Part shown: in pieces, positions 10,201-19,400 of the stretch
How positions within the stretch are numbered: position 1 is the first letter of the stretch
Layout of the letters: every line of letters begins with the position of its first letter
From: Oopsacas minuta
Taxonomy: Eukaryota; Porifera; Hexactinellida; Lyssacinosida; Leucopsacidae
Assembly: GCA_024704765.1 (NCBI GenBank)
Contig: JAKMXF010000354.1
Span: 186,690 to 250,689 of the forward strand
Reading direction: 5' to 3'
Length of the DNA stretch: 64,000 nucleotides
The notes under the pieces: model-generated
Told to the model about the DNA's origin: nothing
Seen by the model: the letters and a program-made list of their open reading frames with translations, nothing else
Databases searched by the model: none
Program-made: the position numbers and the translations under genes

Positions 10201-11284
10201 TTTCGGTGTTCTGGTATCAGTGACGACAATACCACTGACAGATGCAGCACGGTTAGCATTAGAGATTTTAACTTATCTGACCTGTGGGATTTCTATCATA
10301 TTTCTCTTGTTATCAATAGCAGCCTATCTACTTTTGTGGTGGAAAACACGTAAGCAAAAACTAAACCTATTCCAAAAAGATGCAACAATCCTACATCTCA
10401 ATTTCGCTGTTTCACTGCTGCTCGCTCTGACATTCTTTCTCCTCTCAGACGCAGCTTATAGCAATGAGGGTGCTTGCAAAGCTTTTACAATTTTTCAGTA
10501 CTACTTCTGGCTTTCTGTTTTCACTTCTTCCCTATCCATAGGAATCTACCTCTTGATCAAGATATTCGCTTGGTCCAGTCAGCGACGCTTTTGGTTTTAC
10601 TTGGTACTACTCAGCTGGACTCTCCCCCTCCCTCTGATTATAATCACTCCAGCAGCAGCACGGGATAACCTCATAAACACGAGTGAAGGAGTTTGTTTCT
10701 TAAGCCAAGCACCTTCATACTCAAATCTAGCATTCATTGTACCTATGTTGGTAATCAGTATAACTAATCTAGTTATACTGATTATAACAGCAGTCGTTCT
10801 GTTCAGGATATCAAAGGGAAACAAGAGCATCTTACAACAGATAAGAGGAGTTCTGATAGCTTCTTTCATTCTAGCACCAATCCTTAGTCTACCCTGGCTA
10901 TTCTCTATAGTAGCTACAGGCACAGCTGTTATTGTATTTATATTCACAATCCTCCTAGGACTACAAGGGACTTTATTTGCGTTACTTTATCCATTGAGAA
11001 CTCCAGAGATATATAATTATGTATTGAAGTGTAGGGACCCAAATGCCAGTACAATGTTTGCTCAGACAAGTTCAACTCATCCCTCACAGCCAGCTCCCAC
11101 TACTATTAAGTTCAAAATAAAGCGTGGTGAACGTGGTACAACCGGTACCGCTTCAACTTCTCTACCAGTTTCAAAGCAACCTGAATATGAATTAGGAGAG
11201 ATCACAAACCCTGATAATGAAGGTCATGCGAATGATCAATATGAATACAGTGCTACTGATCCATTGAAGAAATCCTCTGATTAG
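4241..11284 (+). CDS. Adhesion-type GPCR with giant repeat ectodomain, EGF, HormR-like, GAIN/GPS and 7TM
   Basis: A single exon of over 7 kb encodes about 2,347 residues, preceded by a splice acceptor (TTTGTTTCTACAG, ending at 4240). No in-frame ATG lies near the exon start, so the initiator is in an upstream exon I could not place. A hydrophobic signal peptide lies at 4250-4310. The ectodomain has an N-terminal unit, then five tandem copies (about 5058-8660) of a two-part module with conserved Cys. Three EGF domains follow (8701-9060; the second and third begin DINEC and DIDEC, calcium-binding type), then a hormone-receptor-like Cys domain (9070-9260), a GAIN region (9265-10150) and a GPS with HLT at 10190-10198. 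Seven membrane helices (10240-11010) are of family B2 type, and the cytoplasmic tail is about 90 residues. Furin-like sites lie at about 5470 (RRRR) and 7095 (RRKR). The ligand is unknown. Many N-glycosylation sequons are present. It lacks a vertebrate one-to-one name. Confidence 0.85.
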   Translation, partial: NRLCVIYLILLVFYFCFISTKCGVVIVTAITNDSSISFENPQLVIGLQFDTAVPGPLLNLEGFVLSNSPAFDTSCTFSYLNLTIEGQVSSDLQNLTLSLDNSTAIITERSTGGTVCLQSPASSFLQVPDSEGGIALTSTFASLRVIENTTPPSISNVIVDLILGNISIMFDEFVDLETLNPSLLSLSSFSSNPLSFVAFNTLTNYNSATGVDTVYVISLEVFELAIIGNVCVSNCTLYIGIGSLVSDLAGNSLTFQIETMQSTTFYSYSPFQFRPSFSLQNINPTTVNVIIDSPLSQYGVVNYGVYIFPLSATFYHGNCQYPSAYEFQKNSTTTRWNSDPPGYQPCINGTDYMCYSTPELTLTVDLFPGYSMVINVVAFYTEINFTSTTFLSPIPIYTNSLGVHVFTEPTRRRRGNGLPPVNGNQVLVMWQVDASFCEQHELTLYYKATSSDSYSYVNLDSVTTCEQMNVLLYATSGSIEIIPVVRTNASQINVPQDSCIYVNLINIVTFGIPEFRVDRPAVSDVFQISDGIRINWNDFTPASGLIEYYNIYMFPVYALKFNGGSCNNINFGTVANNFTFLPTKYIEYGISAPSDEFPFTCPPPTGLSLPYTCNSVLGGTTSVITPIDYSFGISIIVEAVISVPTNIFETVRSYPFNYTSYTISEGMSVVGYQQYTWDAQLCQSLDSFIFLHRSYISNNKESIQELRHSQVFQCSLLVGVDYEVPTDISYFTSYSNYVSEAATIDGNYCLLSYESPETSIATGFEEVPIVELFDFKYLDYDTILVTFQITENFTYPIQIYTIPTAIRSTEYFDESIDACSPVTSPPLPFFLNFVSNSTLIDMNSLECENTTEYTCTSVQSIINIPLKHISTSNEFDIRVVFQNTQRTFSPNFNGPFYPPFNFDLLNIQRRLYTNTTLFTANSIMVEWDIEFYCYPESYINLVWNSNNLVSPERRKRGKSVIIPEITLPCNVGSYVINDLGFETIYTICGYVFFNSTTESFSRSCPTRKIIFSNAFQTSPLLAGIRILDFSTIEVTWNPLQFIDSPYTLLAYPSAYGSFDQPITNSFNTSNVTQTTIFLPPSINDDYFELCLNSSKNLTCSKVTTLETSANISVIPGYSYALALYVESQIQPPYSVLGNGYNISNVLLNQISVSGFNELYTYFFDSLLCTSGVRTVYFYDSQFTSGSPVFDVDMCANDFQVDLNSDFAGLPQPRLAFLFQFTNITYPLTNVISPPDFGIIVDPLLSFLPITASPMIMSVTPPPDLSSNIYQVSWPSVPDIPIPQKFVTYIVFAYPESDLLSKESNLCPTNLTEFPQGFPIYSKESDPLNDYCPAPMPISEFYFCGENTSIGLQLPLLALLNYEISVVATYSGGLKTHSFYYSYYIEAPQNLSSLSLSHQVTPASITITWNTEVSFCSDSRLFFILDSAYIPNYVPCSSGSYTIDSLQPLTTYTLAYVFFFDLSATLLPDIINCISNSPVNLEPFPMTTSFCTPINPCGSVGVCSEGFQNSSYHCECSIGYGFDGNTCSDINECLMMPSACTNGACLNNLGSFTCTCFQGYLAISETLCTDIDECQIQSTCVNGNCTNLLSPENFICDCNAGFEGLSCTIPIGTPTCPSISEVTTLSINNVTFPVTEYGVISIVPCSQLDTTLFGNITRQCLDTGEWGPINVDNCQRNIFVAAEELTSESETRILTPMESVTLTETLVTATQESMGILFPGEISVAAVGVSAITESLANLSGDALRENLEMIQTSVVEITSNVLRIENSAAFDSTTQSEAQTYVNNLVDGIQNLGILIGSVAEENATIVIEIEQPTVALIVTLERGRVEPLVLGSNLSMPVGDNTSAVMAAQTSVVIPASIFPLDETIAVSVALFSTIQELVSDVFVNDTSEPGSNLVVEDILASAITSINLFTRDGVRITVLTDEISITYVLNSTEIERNSGPGTQTRIRCASARVLSEGWGFQYVTLANSDDVPSEPAICVATHLTHFGVLVSVTTIPLTDAARLALEILTYLTCGISIIFLLLSIAAYLLLWWKTRKQKLNLFQKDATILHLNFAVSLLLALTFFLLSDAAYSNEGACKAFTIFQYYFWLSVFTSSLSIGIYLLIKIFAWSSQRRFWFYLVLLSWTLPLPLIIITPAAARDNLINTSEGVCFLSQAPSYSNLAFIVPMLVISITNLVILIITAVVLFRISKGNKSILQQIRGVLIASFILAPILSLPWLFSIVATGTAVIVFIFTILLGLQGTLFALLYPLRTPEIYNYVLKCRDPNASTMFAQTSSTHPSQPAPTTIKFKIKRGERGTTGTASTSLPVSKQPEYELGEITNPDNEGHANDQYEYSATDPLKKSSD

Positions 11285-11589
11285 CAGCCTAATTCTAATT
11301 GTTAAGATGTATATATATATTGCAATCATTGTAAGGGATTTCAACTAGTGACTGTAAACATTATAATTTGTTAGAAATTGTTTTTAGTTATCGTGTATCT
11401 ATATTATTAAATCTCAATTGTTGTCTGTTTGTCTGTTTGTTTGTCCGTTGTCAAGGAAAGGATTTATTGTGCCTCGAGGTATCCATATTCTCCAAATTGC
11501 CGGCCCCTTTGAGTATTATAATATAGATATATAGAACAATGTAATTCACAAATATACGTAAATGGTATTTATATTATTGAATTATTTTG

Positions 11590-12030
11590 TAAGGTTAACT
11601 CCCTTTGAAGCCGTTGAGAACAAGTACCTACATAAATTTTGAGATTTTGTGAAATTATTTACTTAATATTCACAAAAACAACAATAAATTAACATATGAG
11701 AAACTTGAAAACGCGAAATTCGGATTCAGCTTACTGAGTTACCCCTGGATAGCCGTTTAGAACAAGCTTGAACGTATATTTTGGGATGTAGCGAATTTGT
11801 TTACATTATATGCATAAAAACAACAATAAATTTACAAATTAGAAACTTGAAAATGCGAAATTCTGGTTCAGCGTATTGTGTTGCCACTGGATAGCCGTTG
11901 AAATGCAACATTGTACGTGTGTTGTGAGATTTGGGGAATCTGTTGAGCATATTCTCATAAAAACAACAATAAATTTACATGTTAATCCGAAAGTGTGAAA
12001 ATTAGATTCAGCATATTCGGTATATTTAGT
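11590..12030 (+). repeat. Left satellite arm, about 142-bp unit, three copies
   Basis: The word CAACAATAAA recurs at 11679, 11821 and 11964. The word ATTCGGATTCAGC recurs, with changes, at 11718, 11860 and 12001. Both give a period of 141-143 bp. Between them each unit carries a GGATAGCCGTT-like core. Copies are diverged, so the array is old. A related 1.5-copy fragment sits in an FBXO21 intron near 27095-27270. Confidence 0.75.
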
Positions 12031-12050
12031 GAACTTATCAATGTATTAAA

Positions 12051-12460
12051 GTTTCCCGCAGTTTCGCACAGTTTCCCATAGTTTCCCGCAGTTTCGCACA
12101 GTTTCCCATAGTTTCCCGCAGTTTCGCACAGTTTCCCATAGTTTCCCGCAGTTTCGCACAGTTTCCCATAGTTTCCAGCAATTTCGCACAGTTTCGCACA
12201 GTTTCCCATAGTTTCCCGCAGTTTCGCACAGTTTCCCATAGTTTCCCGCAGTTTCGCACAGTTTCCCATAGTTTCCAGCAATTTCGCACAGTTTCGCACA
12301 GTTTCCCATAGTTTCCCGCAGTTTCGCACAGTTTCCCATAGTTTCCCGCAGTTTCGCACAGTTTCCCATAGTTTCCAGCAATTTCGCACAGTTTCCCATA
12401 GTTTCCAGCAATTTCGCACAGTTTCCCATAGTTTCCCGCAGTTTCGCACAGTTTCCAGCA
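12051..12460 (+). repeat. Decamer minisatellite, 41 units in perfect register
   Basis: There are forty-one consecutive 10-bp units with no indel. The five variants are A GTTTCCCGCA, B GTTTCGCACA, C GTTTCCCATA, D GTTTCCAGCA and E ATTTCGCACA. The dominant higher-order unit is the 30-mer A-B-C. E occurs only directly after D, three times. A degenerate 42nd unit follows. Because 30 bp is ten codons, the array stays open in several frames on the minus strand, but codon content is not protein-like and no gene is called. Confidence 0.95.
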
Positions 12461-12499
12461 GCTTCTGGCAATATATGATGAATGTCTGTTTACTTTGAT

Positions 12500-12765
12500 A
12501 CATAAAGTAAATACATTTCAAAATTGTGGCAGCATCATGCTTTCAGAGGCTATACAAGTGTAATCGAGTGTACTGAGTCCAAATATGATATTGTAAATAC
12601 AATATTGTTATATTTGTTTACTTTTAGGAACATAATGTAAACAAATTTTAACATTGTGGTAGATTCATACTTTCAACGACTATCTGGGGTTTTCAAGTAT
12701 GCTGAGTCCGAATATGATATTGTAAATAACATATCGTGAATATTTGTTTACTTTTAGGGAAATAT
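12500..12765 (-). repeat. Right satellite arm, inverted copies of the left-arm family
   Basis: Two copies about 130 bp apart: TGAGTCC-AATATGATATTG at 12573 and 12703, and CTTTCA-GACTAT-like blocks at about 12540 and 12670. Read on the minus strand, they give ATTCGGACTCAGC, CCCAGATAGTCGTTGAAA and TTTGTTTACATTAT, which align in order with the left arm. The arms therefore face each other across the minisatellite. Confidence 0.65.
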
Positions 12766-12811
12766 GTAATTATGTTTATTTTTGTTTATTCATCGCCCAA
12801 ATACATTTAAC

Positions 12812-13209
12812 TAAGGCATTAGTCGATCGTGTTAAACAAGATCGCGATCCCGATCTCGATCATTTTCGATCGTTTGTGAATATTCAAAGACGTGTATTTT
12901 TTATTGTTCCATTATTTCTTATACCAAAAGAAACATAGGTGGAGAATCAACGCATTATACGAACGAATATTACTGATTGTTGAACACAAATTTGGAACAA
13001 TTACCTAAGTATACATAACGCTAATGATAGTAGCATATTCAAAGTATACAAAAATGATCGAATAAATGATTCAAATTTTTGTACAAAAATGGATCGCGAT
13101 CTTACATCCGATCCTTAATAAAACAATGATCGCCGATCGTCGCCAGATCGTCAAAAAAGTATCGCGATCGTGATCGAGCGATCAATGATCGTACGATCCT
13201 CATGCCCTA
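12812..13209. mobile_element. GATC-dense hAT-like MITE with 8-bp target duplication
   Basis: The left end TAAGGCATTAGTCGATCG and the reverse complement of the right end, TAGGGCATGAGGATCG, form imperfect inverted repeats. The flanks are CATTTAAC (12804-12811) and AATTTAAC (13210-13217), matching at 7 of 8 bases, as expected of hAT transposition. The interior of about 400 bp carries roughly 18 GATC tetramers, mostly as GATCG. There is no transposase. A shorter relative starts at 47627. Confidence 0.75.
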
Positions 13210-13545
13210 AATTTAACCACTACACGAAAGGGATTAATTGTACATGATTGTCTTTTGCATTATGAGCTTGGTGATTTCAATTTTTTTCCTTAATCATGTT
13301 TCATTGTTTTAGTAACCTTTTAATCTGAAACTCTTTCATTCTCTATTGCTTTTTGATCTGAAATTCATTCAAATTTCTTTGCGTCCCTTTAACCTGTTCT
13401 GAAGAGGTTACCTCTATAGAGAGTTCAATTGTGCGAATTGTTGATAAGCGAACTCTAATAATGTATAAAGAATTATTGCATTTTGTAACGTCTGAGCGAC
13501 CTGAAAAGGCGTACTAACCGAATTTCATTGATTATTACTACATGT

Positions 13546-13671
13546 GAGTAGTTCTCAAACATTTTTTCAGTCACGGATCCGCTTTGGCCAATTTTATGAG
13601 GTCCGGACCCCAGGTCTGGGACTGGGGTTTCGGACCCTCTAGGGTCGTGAACTCCAGCTTGAGAAATACTG
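13546..13671. mobile_element. Short hAT-type MITE (TTCTCAAAC ends)
   Basis: The left end GAGTAGTTCTCAAAC and the reverse complement of the right end, CAGTATTTCTCAAGC, are the familiar hAT/Charlie-like terminal repeat. The flanking octamers CTACATGT and CTATATGT match at 7 of 8. The element is 126 bp and non-coding, and lies 230 bases upstream of the SNAPC3 start. Confidence 0.75.
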
Positions 13672-13904
13672 CTATATGTAATCAAGAGCAACCATTGTAG
13701 TAAAAATACAATATCATATTAGCAATTCAACAATCCACCACAGGTTAATACAAATATTTACAATTCCGAATATATATATTTACAATTTATTAGGCTTACA
13801 AGAAACCTTAGGAGCGTGCCTCAGGGAATTCTAATATATGTACAGTATACACCATTAATTCAAATATTGTATATTTTTCATTAGATATTAGCTGATTTAC
13901 TGAT

Positions 13905-15849
13905 ATGGCTACAGTCACTGCATCGAATCCTGGACCGAGTAGTAGTGGTCTAACTAGCTCTTTCAAGTCTCAACATTTTTCTGACGTTTCAGACTCTATC
14001 CACATTGGAGAATTCAAACGAATTCTCTTTTCCTATCTGAGAGAGCATACCTTCAAACAAGGACCTATCTCACACCGAGATAATCTATGTGAAGAGATGG
14101 GTATTGATGAACCAGTTCTGGCAGACATAGAGCGTATTTGTGCTGTGGAGGGATTGAAGCATAGAGAAGGAGATGAGATGCTCAAAAATCTAAACCTGAA
14201 TACATTAGGTTGGTAACTACTCTATAGTGTCAAATTCCCTTATTTTTAGCTAATTTGGCTCCGAATCAAGAAGTGTTATTCTATATTCATCGAGCTTTTA
14301 GTTGAAATAATTTGTCCCAAATAATCCATTTTATGTAGAAACCCTCCCGAAAACTTCCTAACGATTCCCACCTATGTACATGTATGTCAATATTTTTATG
14401 TAATTTCTATTATTCACATGTTTAATTCAGATATGATTCCAAACGCGAATGACTTCAGCTTATTCCGCCTCCGTACCAGACGCAGAGAGACTGGTAGCAT
14501 TTGGTCGAAAGACAGCGTTAATACAGTCAATAAGATAGCTCCAATACAAGAACCAATTCCAATGGTCCCGTTAAATAACGACGAGCTGATCCTTACAGTA
14601 ACAGTATTCCATCCTATCCTCAAGAAGAAGGACCAAGAATTTCTATTGCTTGCCTCTCAGCCTATCAAAGCTCTATTAGGTATATATTACATACGCTTCA
14701 TGCATTTACACAAAAACACAAAATGCATCATATTGTAATACAGTACACCCTCGCTAATCCGAACAACACTGTTCCGATTGTAAATTAATTCGTTCGGAGT
14801 GGGAGATGGATTGAAACGATACTATAGGATCAAGGGAGGACATTTTTCGTAAGTTGTGCAAACTATGGAAAGACTGCCAACATGTGTAATATAGTAATAT
14901 GTATTTGTCTTTTTCAATTTTTTCTACATTTTTCCCAAAGGTTGTACAACCTTTAAGCCCTGCTCGGATTAGCGAGGGTCTACTCCTTTATGATTAATTT
15001 AATTTAGATAAACTATATTGTGTGATGGATTACGTAGCTCCTGAAGAATTCTCTCTTTGCCCAGAAAAGCTCAAAACACTGGAAGGACATAATTTCAATT
15101 CTTCTTCTGCCTTCTTTCTCATTGAGAACACATTCTACAATGATATGTCTAATCCAGGTGCTAAGGATTGTTCTAAGATTATTTCCAAATGGGCCACCTC
15201 TAAGATACACGGTAGACCCAGGAATCCCTTCGCCTCTCGCACACTACCTAACGAGGATCATCCTACATTTACAAGTAAAGATATGGAAGGTTTGCTGTTT
15301 AGTTACGATGTATTATTGTTAGTTTTTATCTTAAACTACGGTGCCAGAGGGACACTGAAAAATACTACAACCCGGTTTCGATCTGTGGTGGTTTATTTGT
15401 ATGAGACTAGTATTCGCTCTATTTATTTTTTATTCCGCCCTGTTAGTGGAGGTTACACTGTATTGAAAATGTAATTACCTAACATTCATGTAAGTTTTAC
15501 TATAGGTGTACGGTTTGAAGATCTAACAATTCGTATGGGATATCCATACCTATTCCATCACCATGGCAACTGTGAGCATGTGTTTATGATCAGAGATATG
15601 AGAGCAGCAATGGAAGATGACAACCCTAATGCGAGTGAATATCCGTTATTAACTTTTAAAGGTAAATATCGACGTCGTCGCTGTTCTATCTGCCACGTGT
15701 TCACTGCTAAGTGGCTGACGTGTAACGATCAGCTGGCGTTTGAACATCCATCCTACTTCTGTGATAAGTGTTTTATGGCGCTACACTATTCAGAAGATGA
15801 TAGGAAGCTTTATACATTCCAAGCTTACCCTCACGTTGATAAGGTATAA
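13905..15849 (+). CDS. SNAPC3: snRNA-activating protein complex subunit 3 (SNAP50)
   Basis: SNAPC binds the proximal sequence element of snRNA promoters and supports both Pol II and Pol III initiation; SNAPC3 is a DNA-contacting subunit in the nucleus. Four exons: 13905-14208, 14431-14679, 15008-15289 and 15506-15849, total 392 residues. All three introns split a codon after its first base, and each junction rebuilds an Asp or Gly codon. The second half is conserved: FFLIENTFYND, then MGYPYLFHHHGNCEHVFMIRD, then a zinc-binding-like C-x2-C (CSIC) and C-x2-C (CDKCF) followed by ALHY and a final YPHVD, as in human SNAPC3. The N-terminal 100 residues are Ser-rich and variable. Intron 2 is largely one Tigger-type MITE (14741-14985). 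Exon 3 uses donor GTTTGC, which is weaker than the others. Confidence 0.93.
14741..14985. mobile_element. Tigger/pogo-type MITE in SNAPC3 intron 2
   Basis: The left end is CAGTACACCCTCGCTAATCC, preceded by TA. The right end, reverse complemented, reads GAGTAGACCCTCGCTAATCC. The interior is non-coding. It fills about three quarters of the intron 14680-15007. Confidence 0.7.
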
Positions 15850-16453
15850 TCAACATAAAATTGCTCGAACACTTATTGCATGCAAAACTCACTTCGTTGT
15901 TAAAGAGATGTTTGACTTATTAGCTGGATTATTTTTATTTTTCTCATTTTTGTAATTATGCATCTAAAGAATTTAATCTATGAAGTGTATTGCATTGCAC
16001 GATATCGCTTGTTCTTGTTGTATTTCTTACGCGCTCTCATGGCTGCTTAATTAACTTTACAACGTTGCCTCTAGCAATCTAGGTGATACTGTTATCAAGC
16101 TCAATAGGGAGACATTATACGTATATCTCTTCAGCAGCGGCAGTTCCATGATCTGGCATACTCGGGGGCCAGAATTTTCAACCAGGAGCAAATGCTAGAT
16201 ATATAATATTAGCTACATTCTAGTAAAAAATGGATGATCAGAAAGCTAAATATATCTAGCAAATGCAGTGTACTGTCATATCGTAATTCCATAATTATCC
16301 CTCATAGTTTATACTTTTACGGGGTAAGTGGTAACACTTCTACAAATATTGGGGAGCTGTAAGAACCTGGTACGTACTGAATATTATACAAATCTATCTA
16401 TCTATTCTTGTATAGCATATTGTTACTAGAGTAGAGCTTGTAGCAATTTTTGT
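15850..16453. other. SNAPC3-TPR intergenic region
   Basis: 604 bases hold the SNAPC3 3' UTR and the TPR promoter and 5' UTR. I see no repeat, RNA gene or ORF of note. Confidence 0.5.
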
Positions 16454-19400
16454 ATGAGTGACAATATAAGCGTGAGCAGCGGGAGTGGAACTGAATTAGA
16501 GGTCATCATCCCTCCGGAAATAAGGGAGCTACCTTTCCCTAATCAGCTTTCTGGTATGATAACCAATGAATGGGATGAAGCAGTAGTCCTACCTACCTGG
16601 ATAGATGATGCACCAGATACCCCTGAGCAGCAGGACACACCCCCTAGGATGGAGGAATCTACTTCAGAAGCAGACAGTGCTAGTGATTCACAATCTGATA
16701 AATTACAGGTAGATGATGAGGTTGATTCGACTACTGACAGAGAAGATAAGAGTGTGTCTGATTATGAATCTGACGAACTGAGCAGACACACTTCAGATAG
16801 ACCACTAGAAGGTATATTGGGAGCTCCCCTAGAGGAGATGAATACTCGAATAACACCATTAATGGAGAGAGAGAAACGAGAGATAGAGGCTGCTGCGGAA
16901 GAGAGGGTCAAGAGATATCAGAGAGAATCAGAGGAACTACAACTAGCTCTCTCTACGCTCAGAAGAGAGAATGAACAGCGTCATAAGCTGTCACAGCTGT
17001 CAGAAACTGACTTGATATCAATGGTACAGCGTAAAGATAGAGAGATAAGCTTCCTCAGTGAAGAGGCAGAGAAATACACGAAACGTCTCTCAGAGCTATC
17101 TTATGCTAAGCTATCTGAACAGAGTCAGCTGGAGAAGGCACTGAAGGAGGATGAACGACTCCGCTTAAGAGAGAGTGCTATTGAGCAACAGAGAGAGCAT
17201 GCTATCAAGAAGAATGAATGGCTAGAAGAGGAGCTGACTCAGAAATGTAAGGATGCTATACAAATGAAGAGCCGTCTACAGGAACAGATATGTGCTCTGG
17301 AAGAGGACAACGGACGTAACGTGAAACAGCTGGATGAGTTGAGGATTGAGTTTACTCAAGAAACAGAAGAGAAGGAGACGTTAAGATTCAGACTAGATAC
17401 CTGTCTATCTGATCTAGAGAGTAGTAGAGATGAGCGTTGTATTATTGAGGATAGACACAGACAAGAGGTAGCAGGACAAAAGAAACTTGCTTCTCTTTAC
17501 AAGGAGTCTGCTGAACAAAGCGAGTTGAAGGTAGGTTACAATATTTATATAACGATCTCTATTGCTATATGATGCTGTACACATAGTCTCTCATTATAAA
17601 GAAGTGCTCGGGACACGGGTTAATTAGTTGTAAGCTGAGTAAAATTAATTACTTTCTAGCTATAGTGGGTAATGAATCACTTCGTTATAACAAGTTTCAT
17701 TATAGTTTATTTGGTTGTAACAAGAGTTTACTCTATTATTAAATATCACTTACAGGTATCAGAACTGCTAGGCAAAGCAGAGCTGCTACAGAGAGCAGTG
17801 ACTGACAGAGAGCAGAGTCTCAGAGAGACAGAGCTTAGAATCTCAGAGGAGCATGCTCTGATCTCCTCTCAGAGGGAGGCTCTACAGTCTCGTGTGGGAG
17901 AGCTGGAAACAGAATTGAGACATGCTAACGACATGCTTGAGAAGGCAGGAGTAGGGAGGAGGGGTCTCTTCCAGTGTGAGGGTAAGACTGAGACTATTAC
18001 TGAGATATACAGTAAATACGTCGAGGCTACTAACTATATACAAGATTTGGAGGAGGTTAACGCTAGAGTTAAGCTAAATCTAGAAACCTATAAGAACTCT
18101 GTTAACGAGAAGATCCCACTTATGCGGAGACAGAAGGAAGAGAACGACTACCTTAAGAGGAACAACAAAGAGCTACATGAGCATCTGGAGAGATTAAGCA
18201 GTCAGCTGGAGAGTATTACTTCTGAATCTGACATTTCTATTCGTAGATCTCGATTCTTGGAAAGAGAGAATTTGAAGCAGAGTTGTACTATTCGTGAGCT
18301 CAATACTCAGGTGTGTGTCTTGTTGAAGGAGAGTGAGGAAAGCCGCGGAGTAAGCATCACCGCGTTCTCTATGCCAGCTGATCTAACTGATGCTGAGGTA
18401 TCTAGTAGTAGTGAGGGACGTATTATATCTTTTCGTAGTTTAGAAGAACTACAATCACGTAATGTAGAGTTACTGAGTAAAGTAAGAGAAGTAGAAGCTG
18501 AATTGGAGCAGATGAAAGGAGTGGGACAAGATGAGAGGATCAGAGAAACTCAGAAGAAAGTAGCAGAACTGACAGTAGTAGTAGAACAAGTAAAGGAGAG
18601 CAAGCGACAGCAGAGCGAGATGATACAAAGCGTAATACGAGATAGAGACAAATACAAATCTCTGTTAGCTCAATCTACTGCTCTGCCTATGGAGAGTGCA
18701 TTTGTAGCAACTACTACTGAACAAACTTCTACTGAGCTGGTAGAGGTACAGAAATTATTTGATAATCATAAACGTCAGAGTGAAGATATCAGGAAACAGC
18801 TGATTGAAGAGTTAGAAGTAGTTAAGGAGGCTAAATCTCACTTAGAATTAGAGATAGACAGACTAGACTCTAAACTAGAATTCGCATCAGAGAGACAGGA
18901 GCTATTGAAGAATTGGTATGAATCTCAGCGTACAGAGAGTCAAACATTGAGAGAGAAGAATGAACAGCTGTTAAAACACGTATCAGACATGGAGCAGAGT
19001 GCACGAAGCATGATGCAAGATCAATTTCAGGCACGAGATCAGCTGTCTCGCCTAGAATTCCAGAAAGAGAGTCTTGAGAAGAAGAATGAAGCCCTGAAGA
19101 CATCAGAAGAGTGGTCTAAGAATCAAATAGAGGTATTATTAAGAGAGAAACGTGAACAGAATCTTCTTAAAGCTAATATTGAAATGATTCAGAATAGTCT
19201 TGAGAGAACTGAACATGAAAATAAATTACGTACTACACAGCAAGTGGGATTGCTTGAAGAGGAGCTGAAACACACCCGTACACAGTTGGAGCAGAAGGGG
19301 AAACAACATGAACGGGTGGTTGAGGCTTGGGAGAAACAAGTTGATGAATTGAAAACTTCTCTGCACACTACTCACGAGACTCAGATACAAAATGTTAACT

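Larger units (their letters stand above)
11285..13904. other. Repeat-rich intergenic block between the GPCR and SNAPC3
   Basis: There is no gene here. In order it holds a three-copy satellite of about 142 bp, a decamer minisatellite, two inverted copies of the same satellite family, a GATC-dense hAT-type MITE and a short hAT MITE, all listed separately. Long minus-strand open frames at 11982-12521 are a by-product of the minisatellite. Confidence 0.8.

Noticed and set aside
12051-12460. CRISPR-like array
   Set aside because: Units are contiguous 10-mers without spacers, and the surrounding DNA is animal nuclear.
11982-12521. Long minus-strand open frames (up to 179 codons) over the minisatellite
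   Set aside because: They exist because a 30-bp higher-order repeat without stop codons stays open; several frames are open at once and the ends fall in satellite sequence.
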